The notes under the pieces were generated by a model. The model worked only from the letters and a program-made list of their open reading frames with translations. It made no database searches and was not told where the DNA came from. From the NCBI RefSeq assembly GCF_026210795.1, contig NC_089451.1:2712001-2776000 (forward strand): a stretch of DNA of 64,000 nt. The letters run 5' to 3'. The translations under genes and the position numbers were made by a program. This document shows positions 46,273 through 57,432 of this stretch, in pieces. The first letter of the stretch is position 1. Each line of letters opens with the position of its first letter. The DNA is from Rhizophagus irregularis. Its lineage: Eukaryota; Glomeromycota; Glomeromycetes; Glomerales; Glomeraceae.

Positions 46273-48081
46273 GATTATTATATTTTTCTTTTATACGTTA
46301 TATATTTTATATGTGCTCAAAAAAAGACTTTTTATTAATCCTTTCAAAGGATTAATTAAAAAGGTAAATGAAAGGAATTTTTTTTAAAAAAAAAGAAAAA
46401 AAAGAAAAAAATTTTTATATATTTTTTGGTTTTATTTTTTTATAATAATTTTTTTATTTATAATAATTATTTGATAAAGAATTTTGTTTGATAAAAAATT
46501 TGTGCAATTATCGCGCTCATGACAATTTATATGTAACTGTAACCTTATTTTACATAATCATGTATGATAATATGAAATATCGTTCTATATTTAACAATAT
46601 ATATTCGGATTTTTTTTTAGCCATGTACAGATGTACTATATTTAATTACGCCTCACAGTATTTATTTGGTATTTGACTTTAATATATAGCAACCATTAAA
46701 TGTTGTACAATTCACTAAGAATGTTTGTTTATTCATGTGTACGACAAACAATTTTCCTTTATTGTCTGCATTACTAGTACTTAAATTATTCAATGGAAAA
46801 GCAGTTATAATAGCGGATATAACCGCCATTTTTTTTTTCTTCTCGTAATCTTTATTATTAAAACTTTCGAGCAGGGGTTTACCACTTTACCGATAGATTA
46901 CGACGAATTTATTTATGGAAAAGTATAGGTCATAATTTCATACATGTAATGCAAAATGTGATCGAAAATGGTAACGATGTTCCTTAAAAATTTAACAACC
47001 AACGGTACTGATCGATTTGTTTGTATTACACATTTACATTTAGAGTTTAAATTATTATGATCTTTTCGGAGTTTCGAAGTTATCTGATTATTGTTTACTG
47101 TTTTAACTTTGAAACAATATCAACAATTTACCCTAAATAAAAATTTAAAAATCAATAAGTTCGAAAAAGTATAAGTTCTTTTTCCTTCTTTTTTTTTTGG
47201 AGAAAAAAAAATTGTTTGTCTTAAATATTCGTTATATAATTTCTTTAACAATGATAATTAAAATATCTTCATTATTAAAATAATTACCATAAAAAAAGGT
47301 ATTTAATGACTAATTATGATTTAATGATTTAATGGTGCATCCCTTTTGATTTTCAAGATAGACAAGTTAAACATATTAATCAGAAAGAAACGTTTTTGAA
47401 TGCTTTTAAATTTATTAATATCGTACAAAAAAAAAAATCGTACAGCTTATTTTTTTTCTTGGCAAATATAATATGGTGCCGATCGCTAACTGTTAATGGA
47501 TCACGTCATTGAAGCTTAACTATATTTGATTATCTGATACAAATAAACAATCCTTTATACAAATTCCAGGTTTTGGTAAAAACTAACTATTATAAGTAAT
47601 TTATTAAAAATATAACTTGTATGACAAATTGTTTAAATATTGTATATTATATTCCGTAAATAGTCATTTCTTGAAATATTAATAAAAAGTTTATAAAAGT
47701 CGAAAGTTTTGTGTTACGCAAAAAACATATTTGAGATCGAAACGATATCTCTTCGATAAAAAAAGACACCTATAAATTCACTCAATCACTCACTCTGTAT
47801 AAGAAAAAATCATATAAATTAAATCAATTTATTTTTTATTAAATCAGCTGCAGGTTTAAAAAATCTTTATCAGAATTAAAATAAATTTTTTTTGGCACGG
47901 TAATTTCTATATAACCAAAAAAATACCGATTACCGATTTTGTGTTTTATTTAAAAAGTTGATTTATTTTGACGCAGTAAAATCGTTACGGTCTTCCTATA
48001 TCTTGATTATGTTAATCATATTTTTGACTCACTTTCTCCGTTAAAAAAAAAAATAATAATTATAATAATAATAATCTAGAT
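46273..48081. other. Gene-free stretch
   Basis: It should carry the promoter of the minus-strand channel gene; a T8/A9 junction lies at about 46378-46394. No other gene or structured RNA is seen. Confidence 0.45.
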
Positions 48082-48312
48082 TAGAGGTCTACATTGACCC
48101 CTATTAATTAACCTAACCCGGATTATTATTAAATCAGCCAACTTAATTTTGGCCAGTTTAATTTCGGCCGGAATTAAGCCGATTTTGGCCAGAATTACGA
48201 AAATCCGGTTTAACGAAAAATCATGTGCCGGCCCGGATGAATTTATAAACCCGGATCCGGGTCCGGGCCGGGTTAGGGTTTCCGGGCTCCGGGTCCCGTT
48301 TGCAGACCTCTA
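48082..48312. mobile_element. hAT-type MITE, 231 bp, with 8-bp target duplication
   Basis: The element begins TAGAGGTCTACA and ends TGCAGACCTCTA, terminal inverted repeats with the YARNG start typical of hAT elements. The flanks are ATCTAGAT (48074-48081) and ATTTAGAT (48313-48320), an 8-bp duplication with one mismatch, as expected for hAT. The interior is unusually rich in CCGG/GGCC (CCCGGATCCGGGTCCGGGCC near 48261) and has no frame. Confidence 0.85.
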
Positions 48313-51300
48313 ATTTAGATATAAGATAAATATATTATTATTGTTTGAAAGTGAAAATAAAATTATGTGAATAAAAATCAAGAGTATTTTTTGATTTCTT
48401 TAATTTTTTCAAACTTAATTGTAAAGTCTTCTTTAATAAAAAAGTAGAATTAATGTTGGACTTGAAGTCATTATCTATATTCTATATTTGCCAGATGAAT
48501 TTCTATTACAGGTTATTATCCGGTGACCAAATATTACTCCGCAACTTTACGATGAAACATACAGATAGGGATGGAATCAATTAAAATGAGTCGACTCGAA
48601 TTGATTCTGAAACCGATCCTAATTCTGGATCTCCCAGGTTTAAAGCTACTTTTAACCATAAAAACTGTTCTGAGTCAAAACAGACTTGCATCCCTTACCC
48701 AACATATTCAGTTTATATGATTGAAATTTAAAAAAAAAAAGTTATGATAGAAGGATGTTTGACTGTGTGGTTCTATATTATGGTATCAGTGATTTCGATA
48801 TTTAACAGAATGTTATTAGTTAGGTTGTTAGACAAATTTATCAGGGTTGAGAATTTGATATTAATAAAATTTGTTAGAAGTTGGACAGAGACATCTTGCC
48901 ATCTTTTATCAGGAAATTACAATTTAAATTAAGTGAAAGTTAAAATGTTCTAATCTAGAAAAAAACTTTTATAAAGTTATTTTATCCGAAGGTTTGAGAG
49001 AATAATATTGTAATTTGACGTATAATGGTGATTGACGATAATACTAGAGCAAAAAAATGACTATGTTACCGTGTTCTGACTATTTTGAGTATTATTGTTT
49101 TCTCTTTATATACAATAATAACTTAAAACTCCTAAATTTTTTTTAAAAGGTCCCTTTCATGAAGCTTTAGCAATTAAATTGCACGAGATACTTTCATTAT
49201 CTTCTCACGTGAATGCCACCTAATAAAATTTTTAGTTTTATCACGTCCATCTTTTTTTTTTTCAACAATCAGGGTATACTATATATTCAAAAAGATGTAC
49301 ATATACCTCATAACTCAAAAAAATATAATTTACAAATTATCTATGAGAATTTTCGGAAATTGATTTTTGCAGATCAAATGAGTTACCATTCCGATGAATG
49401 AATTTTTCCATAGAATTTTATTTATTTATCTATTTTATTAATAAATCATTGTAAAATGGTAAAAATTTATAAATTTAGTACTACGAGATTTACAAGGGCA
49501 TACTTAAATAAGTTAAATATACTATTTCATTGAAAATCATAACTTACCGACAGTCATTTCACAGAAAATCATTTCATTTCACCGACAGGGTTATTTCATC
49601 GAAAATCATCTCACCGAAAATCATTTAATTTCACCGACAGAATCATTTCATTTCACTGACAGGGCTGTTTCACCGAAAATCATTTCACTGAATTTTAATT
49701 TTTTACTGTAATTTGATAACCGATAACGGCCACAATTATTTAATTTAATATTTAATAGTTTTTATTGTGAAATAACATAGTCACAATTATTAGTGAATTA
49801 TTTATTGTAATAGAATTTTATTAATATACACATAAAAGAAATGTTATGTAATTTGAATATAATAAAATGTTGATTTTTTTATTTCATTGCGGCGGATTTA
49901 TGAAATGTGGCAAAAAACCTGCTGCGCCTCGGGAATTAAAATTGACTTACAGAAACATTAAGCTTTTTTCCTAAAAAAAAGTCAAATAATGACGCACCTT
50001 TAACACTGGAAAAATTGGTTAAGTAACGGAAAAATTGGTTAAACGCAAGATTTGGGGTATAAAAAAAATTTTTTAGAGCTCATTTTTGACTGTTCACTAA
50101 TAAATTTGGGACTTAAATAAAAATTTGGTGACTAAAAGACTGTCAAATATTTATTTAATTTGACACGACGGACAAATTTTGAGGTATTTCATAAATCCGC
50201 CATGATGTATTGTTTGAATCGTTTTTTACCACTCATAAATAAAATGAGATGACAAAATTCTTTAATAAAGAAGACCATTATTAGACTTTCTTCGAGGAAT
50301 AGCTCAATATTCATTTTTAATTAATTTATATACTTTATTCATTTTATGTGTAAGTTTTTATTTGTCTTCATTTATGCTATGGAATTTCTAATATATATGT
50401 AGGTATTTTAATTATATAAGCATTAAATATAGTAATATTATGAAATTATATGTTAAATATAGAAAACGGATTTTACAATAAAAATTGTTTTATAATGATT
50501 TATTTTTTTTTATTAATGCTAGTACGTTTAAGTTCTTTTTCTTGAAACAGCTTAACCTTAAAGCGGCTGTTTGAGCAAATTAAATTTCCTACTTTTATGT
50601 TATAGAAAAAGAATTTTGATGCATCAAGTAATTTACAATAAAAATTTTTTCATTAATTAATATTATGAGAATTATGTATTTTATTATATATCATGCAAAT
50701 ATATATAATAAATTTTATGGAATTAACAAGAGGTTATTGTAAAAAATTAAAAACAAATTTTTAATATAGAACGTGTGCACATTATCTTGTTATACTCGAC
50801 TTTTATGAGGTCATTTAATAATTTGAATACATTTATTAAAATTATTTAAATTACAAACTAAGAATTTTGTAAAACACTTACTACTCCATCTAGTCTTAGT
50901 GTTTATATAATCCAAGATAAAATAAATAAATGATAATAATTTAAAATATAAAAAAAAAACATTGTTAAATGATTATTCAAAATCCATCTAAAAATAAATT
51001 GGTAAAATAAATAAGATTTTTTTTTTTAAAAACAAACTAATTAATTAAGAACTTACCATCAGGAATTCTCAGTTCATCTTGTTAAAATTGTGAATTTTGA
51101 TTAAAATCTTTAAAATATTTTTAATTAAGGGGTTTATTTTTTATCGCCATAGCGAGATAATAGAAAATAATAAATATAGTAAAATACGCGTTGCGCCAGG
51201 GACGATAAAGTAAGTGAGTAATAATAAATACACTTATATTTTATTTGCCATGCAGTGCAAATAGGGCTAGTTTTTTACTATTATTATGATGGGATTAGTA

Positions 51301-51588
51301 GGAAATAAATGTAATAAATTACAATTTATATGATTATACAAATAACAATGAATTGTGTGCAAGTGCTATACAGTACATGAAATATTATTATTAAACGCAA
51401 AGTTTATTTATCACACGAAATAAATGTTGCGGCACTGTGAAATTTATGATTTATTTATATACTTACAAATTCATTACAAAAACAATTTTGTATAAGTAGT
51501 TTATTGTTACATTGTTACAAAAAATAAATAAATAAGTAAATTATATGTCAGTCTATTATTGAGCCTAAAAAATAATTAGGGAAAATAA

Positions 51589-51619
<31 letters not shown>

Positions 51620-51639
51620 AATAATCGGGAAACGGCGTC
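48313..51639. other. Gene-free stretch
   Basis: No supported gene over about 3.3 kb. It contains a possible second small MITE at 48567-48695 (ends AGGGATG/CATCCCT), a degenerate CACCGACAG/CGAAAATCA repeat at about 49550-49690, and an (AAT)n microsatellite at about 51584-51626. Frames at 48744-48932 and 49213-49401 have no recognisable content. Confidence 0.5.
49550..49690 (+). repeat. Degenerate CGAAAATCA/CACCGACAG repeat
   Basis: Words TCATTTCA, CACCGACAG and CGAAAATCAT alternate five to six times. Similar CGAAA-rich arrays occur at 37620-37860 and 55795-55945, suggesting a family of small degenerate repeats in this genome. Confidence 0.6.
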
Positions 51640-52340
51640 AACCCAAATCTAAATGGTTTAAAAATGTGGTTCGGGAAAAAAAAATTCGATTTGAAAAAAA
51701 AAGAAAAGGTGAAAAAATTTTTTTCTGATTGGGAAAAAAGTCAAAAGCCAACCCAAAAAAAGAAAAGCGAAAAAAGAATTCGAAAAAAACTGAAAAAAAA
51801 AATAAAATTTGAAAAAAAAAATGAAAAATAAAATTTGGGAGAAAAAGAAAAAGGATAAAAGGATAAAGAAAGAAATCGGTTTAAAAAAAGGGAAATTTTC
51901 GAAAAAAAAGGAATCCGTAAAAAAAAATAAGTACCGAAAAAAATTCCGAAAAAAAGGACAATAATCCGGTCCAAAAAGACTGAATAAAAAAAATTAATAA
52001 TATGGTCTAAAAAAAAAGACCGAAAAAAAAATAATAATATAAAAATCGGTCTTAAAAGACCAAAAAAATAGGATTATTAAATAAAAAATAAAAAATTTTC
52101 AGTTTGGGAAAAAAAAAACCAAAAGGAAAGAGGAAAAAAAGAGAATTTTAAAAAAAAGGGAAAAGAAAAGAAAAAGGTGGTTCGAAAGAGAAAAGAGGAA
52201 ATTTAAAAAAAAAGAAAGAACCGAAAGTAAAAGATCGATTCAAGAAAATTAAAAAAAAAAGGGAACTGAAAGAATTCAAATCGGTTCAAAAGAAAAGGGT
52301 TTAAAAAAAAATGATGAAAATAAATATTTGAAAAAAAACC
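51640..52340 (+). repeat. Polypurine tract of about 700 bp
   Basis: The plus strand is almost entirely A and G (GAAAAAAAA, GAAAAGG, AAAGGG words) with few pyrimidines. It is broken by small hairpins such as GGTCTAAAAAAAAAGACC (52003 onward) and CGGTCTTAAAAGACC. It begins directly after the (AAT)n microsatellite and ends about 160 bp from the 3' end of the protease gene. It does not look coding on either strand. Confidence 0.85.
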
Positions 52341-52500
52341 GGAATTGGATTGGATATACAACATGACTTGCTGATCAAGCGGGTCTTAGCTATAAAGAAT
52401 ATATGGATCAGCAAATTCAAAATTAATTTATACAGGCTAATCTAAACGTTACGGTTACACACTGTATTTTTTTTTGTTATATAGATAAATACATGATAGT

Positions 52501-53448
52501 TTAAAGTGTAAGTTCGCCTATTAATGCTTGGAATTCTATTGGGTCATAAATAGGTCCAAGTAATTGGTCATTGAGATCATCAAAAGAAGCATAATTACTA
52601 TATAAAAGACCCAAATTCACATTTGGATCATAATTCGTCATAAGAGGACCTCCGCTTGCACCCTCTCCTAAATTTAAGTCATGTACGATATAAAAATCAT
52701 CTTCCAATATTGTTACTCCTTGCCACATACAAAGAGTCCGTCCATTATTTGGACAATTTGGAAGATTACCTCCATCCGGATAACCTTGAATAGTTGTTGG
52801 AACATTGTTTCCTGGTTGGAATATCCAACCGAGAGCTCCCGTAAAATATTTTAATGGAAGACCTTGCATGTTAAAATTAAATAACATCATGCCCCAATCA
52901 AATTCATCATCATTATGATTAAGAAATTCATTTGTTACTACCATCTTGGCGATAGGAATTTTACCAAGTGGACCAGGTTGTCCATTGTCATATCCAGGAG
53001 AAAACATTACATTATCAAAATATGATTGAGTATTATGATCATAAAGACAATGCGCTGCAGTAACTCCAATATTTCCATCATCAGTATTGATTACACTAGC
53101 GGTACAAACAAAATCTTCACCATTCTTGCTCATAAATAACTTTCCAACGGCAATAGCTTTAACTTGATCCGCAGTTGCTGCCCCAGTTTTTGCATCATAT
53201 TTTCTCTCCAAAGGTTGCATAGATTTCGTGTCTTTAGAGGAGTCAGTTGTTTTTTTAATAGTTTCGACACCACTTCTTGTTCTAAATCCAATATTTTTAG
53301 TTGTTAAGGGTTTAGCTTTTTTCATTTTTTCTGATGTCCAATAATTCTCATCATATTTAGAAATCGTTGGAATTGAATGACTTGAATCGATTTTGAAGAT
53401 TAGCACAACCAATGCAGTCAAGAAATAAAATATAATTTTTTTGTTCAT
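52501..53448 (-). CDS. Secreted trypsin-fold (S1/glutamyl-endopeptidase-like) serine protease, 315 aa
   Basis: Single-exon gene. A signal peptide (KKIIFYFLTALVVLIFKI, cleavage likely after SSHS) is followed by a propeptide-like region to about residue 95. The catalytic triad is visible: His133 in VTAAHC, Asp184 in EFDWGM and Ser265 in EGASGGPL. Cys116 and Cys134 bracket the His loop as in S1 proteases, and Cys232/Cys240 may form a second disulfide. The fold cleaves peptide bonds by a Ser-His-Asp mechanism; GASGGP is the S1B/V8-like form of the GDSGGP motif. Predicted secreted or cell-wall located; substrate unknown. The first ATG gives the signal peptide directly, so the start is secure. Confidence 0.9.
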   Translation of the reverse strand: MNKKIIFYFLTALVVLIFKIDSSHSIPTISKYDENYWTSEKMKKAKPLTTKNIGFRTRSGVETIKKTTDSSKDTKSMQPLERKYDAKTGAATADQVKAIAVGKLFMSKNGEDFVCTASVINTDDGNIGVTAAHCLYDHNTQSYFDNVMFSPGYDNGQPGPLGKIPIAKMVVTNEFLNHNDDEFDWGMMLFNFNMQGLPLKYFTGALGWIFQPGNNVPTTIQGYPDGGNLPNCPNNGRTLCMWQGVTILEDDFYIVHDLNLGEGASGGPLMTNYDPNVNLGLLYSNYASFDDLNDQLLGPIYDPIEFQALIGELTL

Positions 53449-54710
53449 TTTTTTTTTAATAAAAGTTAATTAGATAAAAAATAAATATTGTAAATAAATA
53501 AATAAGAAATATTGGAGGATTGGTTTTGAAAAGTGAAGATAATTTTTCAATTTTTGAGGCTTTTTATCTTAAAAAATATTTGACGATCATCTTTGAAAAG
53601 ATTCATTCTATTTATGAAATGTTCATATTAAATCGGCCGGATTATAATTAACAATAATAATGTAATAGCGGGGGTGGCTTGTATTAATAAATTGTGTAAT
53701 CGTAGCAAAAATATTTCGTTCTATTATAGTCTAAGTAAATTGGTAGAACATTATTTTGTTCTTTTTTGTTATAGAATACTTATTATTTATTTATTTTTTT
53801 GTCAAGCAGGAAATTGCTTACTGAGACTATTGCAATTCAAAGGAAAAGAAAGAAGCACTATAACAGGAAATTACCACCCAAAGACGATTTAAAATCGAAA
53901 TCAGGCCCTTACTTGTGCTTAAAGCGTTAGTAAGTATTCTATAAAGGGTTCAATTAGGTTCGTCTTAAGATTCTTTTTAAATGGATCGTTGTATCACGTG
54001 CTATGAAATTCTAAATAAAGCAATGATCTACAAATGATCGATTTACAGTTGGCAAGCTTGACATAAATAAATAAAAAAATAAATAAGATCTACAAATGAT
54101 CGATATTAATAACGGGGGTGGCTTGAAATGGAAATCGTAAAAAGCTAGGCACATGTAACTCGCTGATGAATAATTTAAAATCCTAGCTTTATCCAGCGGG
54201 AAAATGAGACTATTGTAGATTTGTCAAGAGAATAATTGCGGGGTAATGTGTGTCGAATTTCCAGATTAGTCACTCTCTTAAAGCATAGCTTCTGCAGGAG
54301 AAAAGCCATCTATTTTAGGAAAAAATTTTCTGGAATATTAGAAAGCCTTCACCCCGAAAAAAATTATTTATGAGGGAGTTAATAAAATAATATATTTGTC
54401 CCACAATAATGCATGTATTGTCTGCAACATAAATTAAGATCCCATTAAGTGTATATGATGTAATAAGTGATACTCCGCAAATCTTCTCCCTGTAAAAAAG
54501 TCGATCCGTTTTTTTATGTTCCATCTTTTTTCCGTAAAAGGCTCATATTTCCGGAATTAATTACCTTATATCACGGAATTTATTGAATTATTTACATTTT
54601 CCGTGTGAAAAGATAAAATTTTTTATAGGGTCCGCGAAATTGTGCTTGTGCGACGAAATATACGAAATAATTTCACAGAATCCCGCTACAACACAAACCC
54701 GACGCTCACC
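53449..54710. other. Gene-free stretch
   Basis: It should carry the protease promoter. GGGGGTGGCTTG occurs at 53669 and 54112, and ATGATCTACAAATGATCGAT-like words at about 54022 and 54088, so a short duplicated segment is present. No gene is supported. Confidence 0.5.
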
Positions 54711-55455
54711 GACAAATCATAATCCCGAAACTTCAGAATCCCGTAACCACATTATTCCCGACATTCATTATCCCGACACTTCTGATTCCTGATATGATAT
54801 TTTTTTTTATTTTTTTTTTATAGACGTAATATTATTGTAATATTTTATAATAAATATGTAATAATTTTTAAAATATCGCAAAATTAAAATTTCTATTGTA
54901 AAAATTAATAATTTTTTTTAATATTGCAAAAATAAATGTTATTATTATTATTTTTTTATTAATATTTAATAATACATCACAAAAATTAAGTAACAATTAA
55001 TGTTTTTATTAATCTGTAACGATACTTCGCAAATATGATTTTACAAAATCACTGCGCAAATATTAATGTTTTATTGTAAAATTAATATTTTTTTATTAAT
55101 ATTTTAATGAATTTAATAATACATCGCAAAAATTAAGAATCACTTCGCAAATATTAATGATTTATCGTAAAAATGCAAATCATAAATTTTTGTAAATTTT
55201 ATTTATTTTGATTGATTTTTTTTTAAAAAAAAAAGATCTTTCTTTTAATTCAATAAAAATTTAAATTATTGCGTCATAAAGATATAATAATTTTTTTATT
55301 TTTTTAATATACTGATTAAAGATTTTAATAAATCATTTTTTAGAATTTCTATATTATGTCATTATATTTCAATTGCTAAGAGGATAGTTTCGGGATAATG
55401 AATGTCGGGAATAATGTGGTTACGGGATTCTGAAGTTTCTGGATTATGATTTGTC
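54711..55455. mobile_element. Inverted-repeat element, about 745 bp
   Basis: Arms of about 65 bp at 54711-54775 and 55388-55455 are near-perfect inverted copies (GACAAATCATAATCCCGAAA against its complement). The interior is AT-rich and contains its own direct words (CTTCGCAAATAT, AATACATCGCAAAAATTAAG). No transposase and no clear target duplication, so it is a non-autonomous foldback or MITE of unknown superfamily. Confidence 0.65.
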
Positions 55456-57257
55456 GGGATTTCGTAGTAAATCCAAATTTCTATAAACTTAATAAAAAAA
55501 TGATATTCCCCATTAGTATTTAATGTAAAACCCACAACTTGAAAAGTATAAAAAAGGTTTCATTTACGTAAAATGGTAAAATGAAACAATAAACGCATAT
55601 TATTAATTCTTTTAAGTAACATTTGAAGAAATAGTATTATTAGTAAAAATTGTGTGAAGGTTGTATTTTAAAAGCATATTAGTATAAATATTCCGTTCTA
55701 TTATTAAGAGTATTTTTAAAATTTAATTTATAAAGAATTTGTATTATTTCTTATAATAAGGAAATAAAAGTTAAATTCTCGTAAAAATGTTAATCGCTAC
55801 CATTTTCGGCGAAATGTCCATTTGGCGAAATGGACGATTCGATAAAATGGATTCGATAAAATACGCTTTCGGCGAAACTTCCCTTCGGTGAATATCCCTT
55901 CGGTGCGAAATGGATTTCTGTGAAATGAATTTCGGTGAAATATCTGTAACAAATAATAATATATCTATACATACTGTATATAAGTTAATAAAAATAGTAA
56001 ATAAAAAACATTAAAAAAATTCAGTTTTAAATAAATATCAGTTTCAAAAAAACCGAAAAAAAATATTACCATTGAAAAAAAAATTCAGCCTAAAAAAAAA
56101 ACTTTGGTCTAAAAAGAAACCAAAAAAAAAATAAATAAATATAAAAAAATAATATTAATATTTTGACTTTTTATTTTGCTGAATATTATTTCTTTTTCCT
56201 ATCAAAAATTTTTTTTAATAATAAGTTAATATCTTATAATCTTAAAAAAACATATTTTAGACAAAAAACAATGTTAAAATCTAACATAGGCAATTATCTT
56301 AATAATATGAATTTTATTGTAGAATAGGATTTTTTCAAAATTTCACACCAAATAGCAAATTAAATTAAACGAATTATTTAAGACGTTCAATGTATTAAAA
56401 GTCCGCCCGATTATTATGAAATAAGAATATAACTACGTTATTTCACTATTAAATTCACATTAACCTAAAACGAAATTTTACAATTCAAATTTATTAATTA
56501 AACTTTTACGTTCAACTGAAACTTTAAATATTGAGTTAAGTTTTTCAATTAATCATTTATTTTGCGTTCAAATTTATTGTTAGATATAGAAAATTGTAAA
56601 AAAAAATTGTTTTGAAATTTAGATTCTAAAATTTGTAAAAGATATTTTTAATTACCCATAAATCCATATTTTTATTGAGACTCGCGAGATCGATCCTAAA
56701 AAAAAAGAAACATTAAAAGTGCTCTTGTTCATCAAGTAAAGAAATTAAGTTTTCTTTGAATACATTTAGAAGTTTGCATAAAATATCATGTTGCCGAATT
56801 TTTTTTCAATTTCAGCCGTATTTTGGCTTCAAAGAAGCTGCTTGTATGTAGATCTTGGAATAAATTTATTTAAGCCTCGAATAATTTGTGCCAGATCTGC
56901 AGCAATTTTTAGCAGACTTCGTAAAGTTTCGGGCAAAGCCGAAATAATCTCGGTCAGGCTTTTCTCTTTTTTATTGTAAAGTACGAGAAGAAATTTACGA
57001 TTATCGAATTGAGTAGAATTTAAAGTTTCGGCTATATATTAAATACAGGTTGCCGAAATTTTAGAGGCTGCCGAAATTTTACAAGCGAAACTCCTTAAAA
57101 AATCTTGCTTAATATGTTCGTCAGATCTTGATCAACCTATTCGAAGCCTTAGATCTATGAATTTAGTTGACTTTGCGGCTGAAATAGCCAAAATTCGGCA
57201 TGTATATTGTAAAATATGCAATTCCTTTATTTCCTTGACTGATATCATTACTCAAGA
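55456..57257. other. Gene-free stretch with small repeats
   Basis: At 55795-55945 a degenerate array of GGCGAAATGG, CGATAAAATGG and TTCGGTGAAAT words occurs. 56040-56130 is purine-biased like the tract near 52 kb. 56790-57200 is less AT-rich and contains GCCGAAATTTTA words repeated at about 57050 and 57070; it may hold a decayed gene but no frame is convincing. Confidence 0.45.
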
Positions 57258-57432
57258 AAGAATAAACTGGCGAGTCGCTTTAGACAAGCAGTCAAGCGTT
57301 TTTTCTCCCAGCTTATTCATAAATTGAACAACGATGCCAATATAACAAATCTATTTTGCTAAGAATAAATAAACTGGCAGTTCGCTTTAGACAAGCAGTC
57401 AAGCTTTTTTTCTCCCAGCTTATTCGTAACTT
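57258..57432 (+). repeat. Direct repeat pair, about 65 bp each
   Basis: The sequence AAGAATAAA...CTGGC, then CGCTTTAGACAAGCAGTCAAG, TTTTTTCTCCCAGCTTATTC occurs at about 57258-57322 and again at about 57362-57428 with few differences, a period of about 104 bp. Confidence 0.8.

Noticed and set aside
51741-51974. Minus-strand frame rich in Phe/Ser
   Set aside because: It is a translation of the polypurine tract's complement, without domain or codon structure.
56788-56979. 63-codon plus-strand frame in a less AT-rich stretch
   Set aside because: It is short, has no start context or domain, and lies within repeated GCCGAAAT words; a decayed gene is possible but not supportable.
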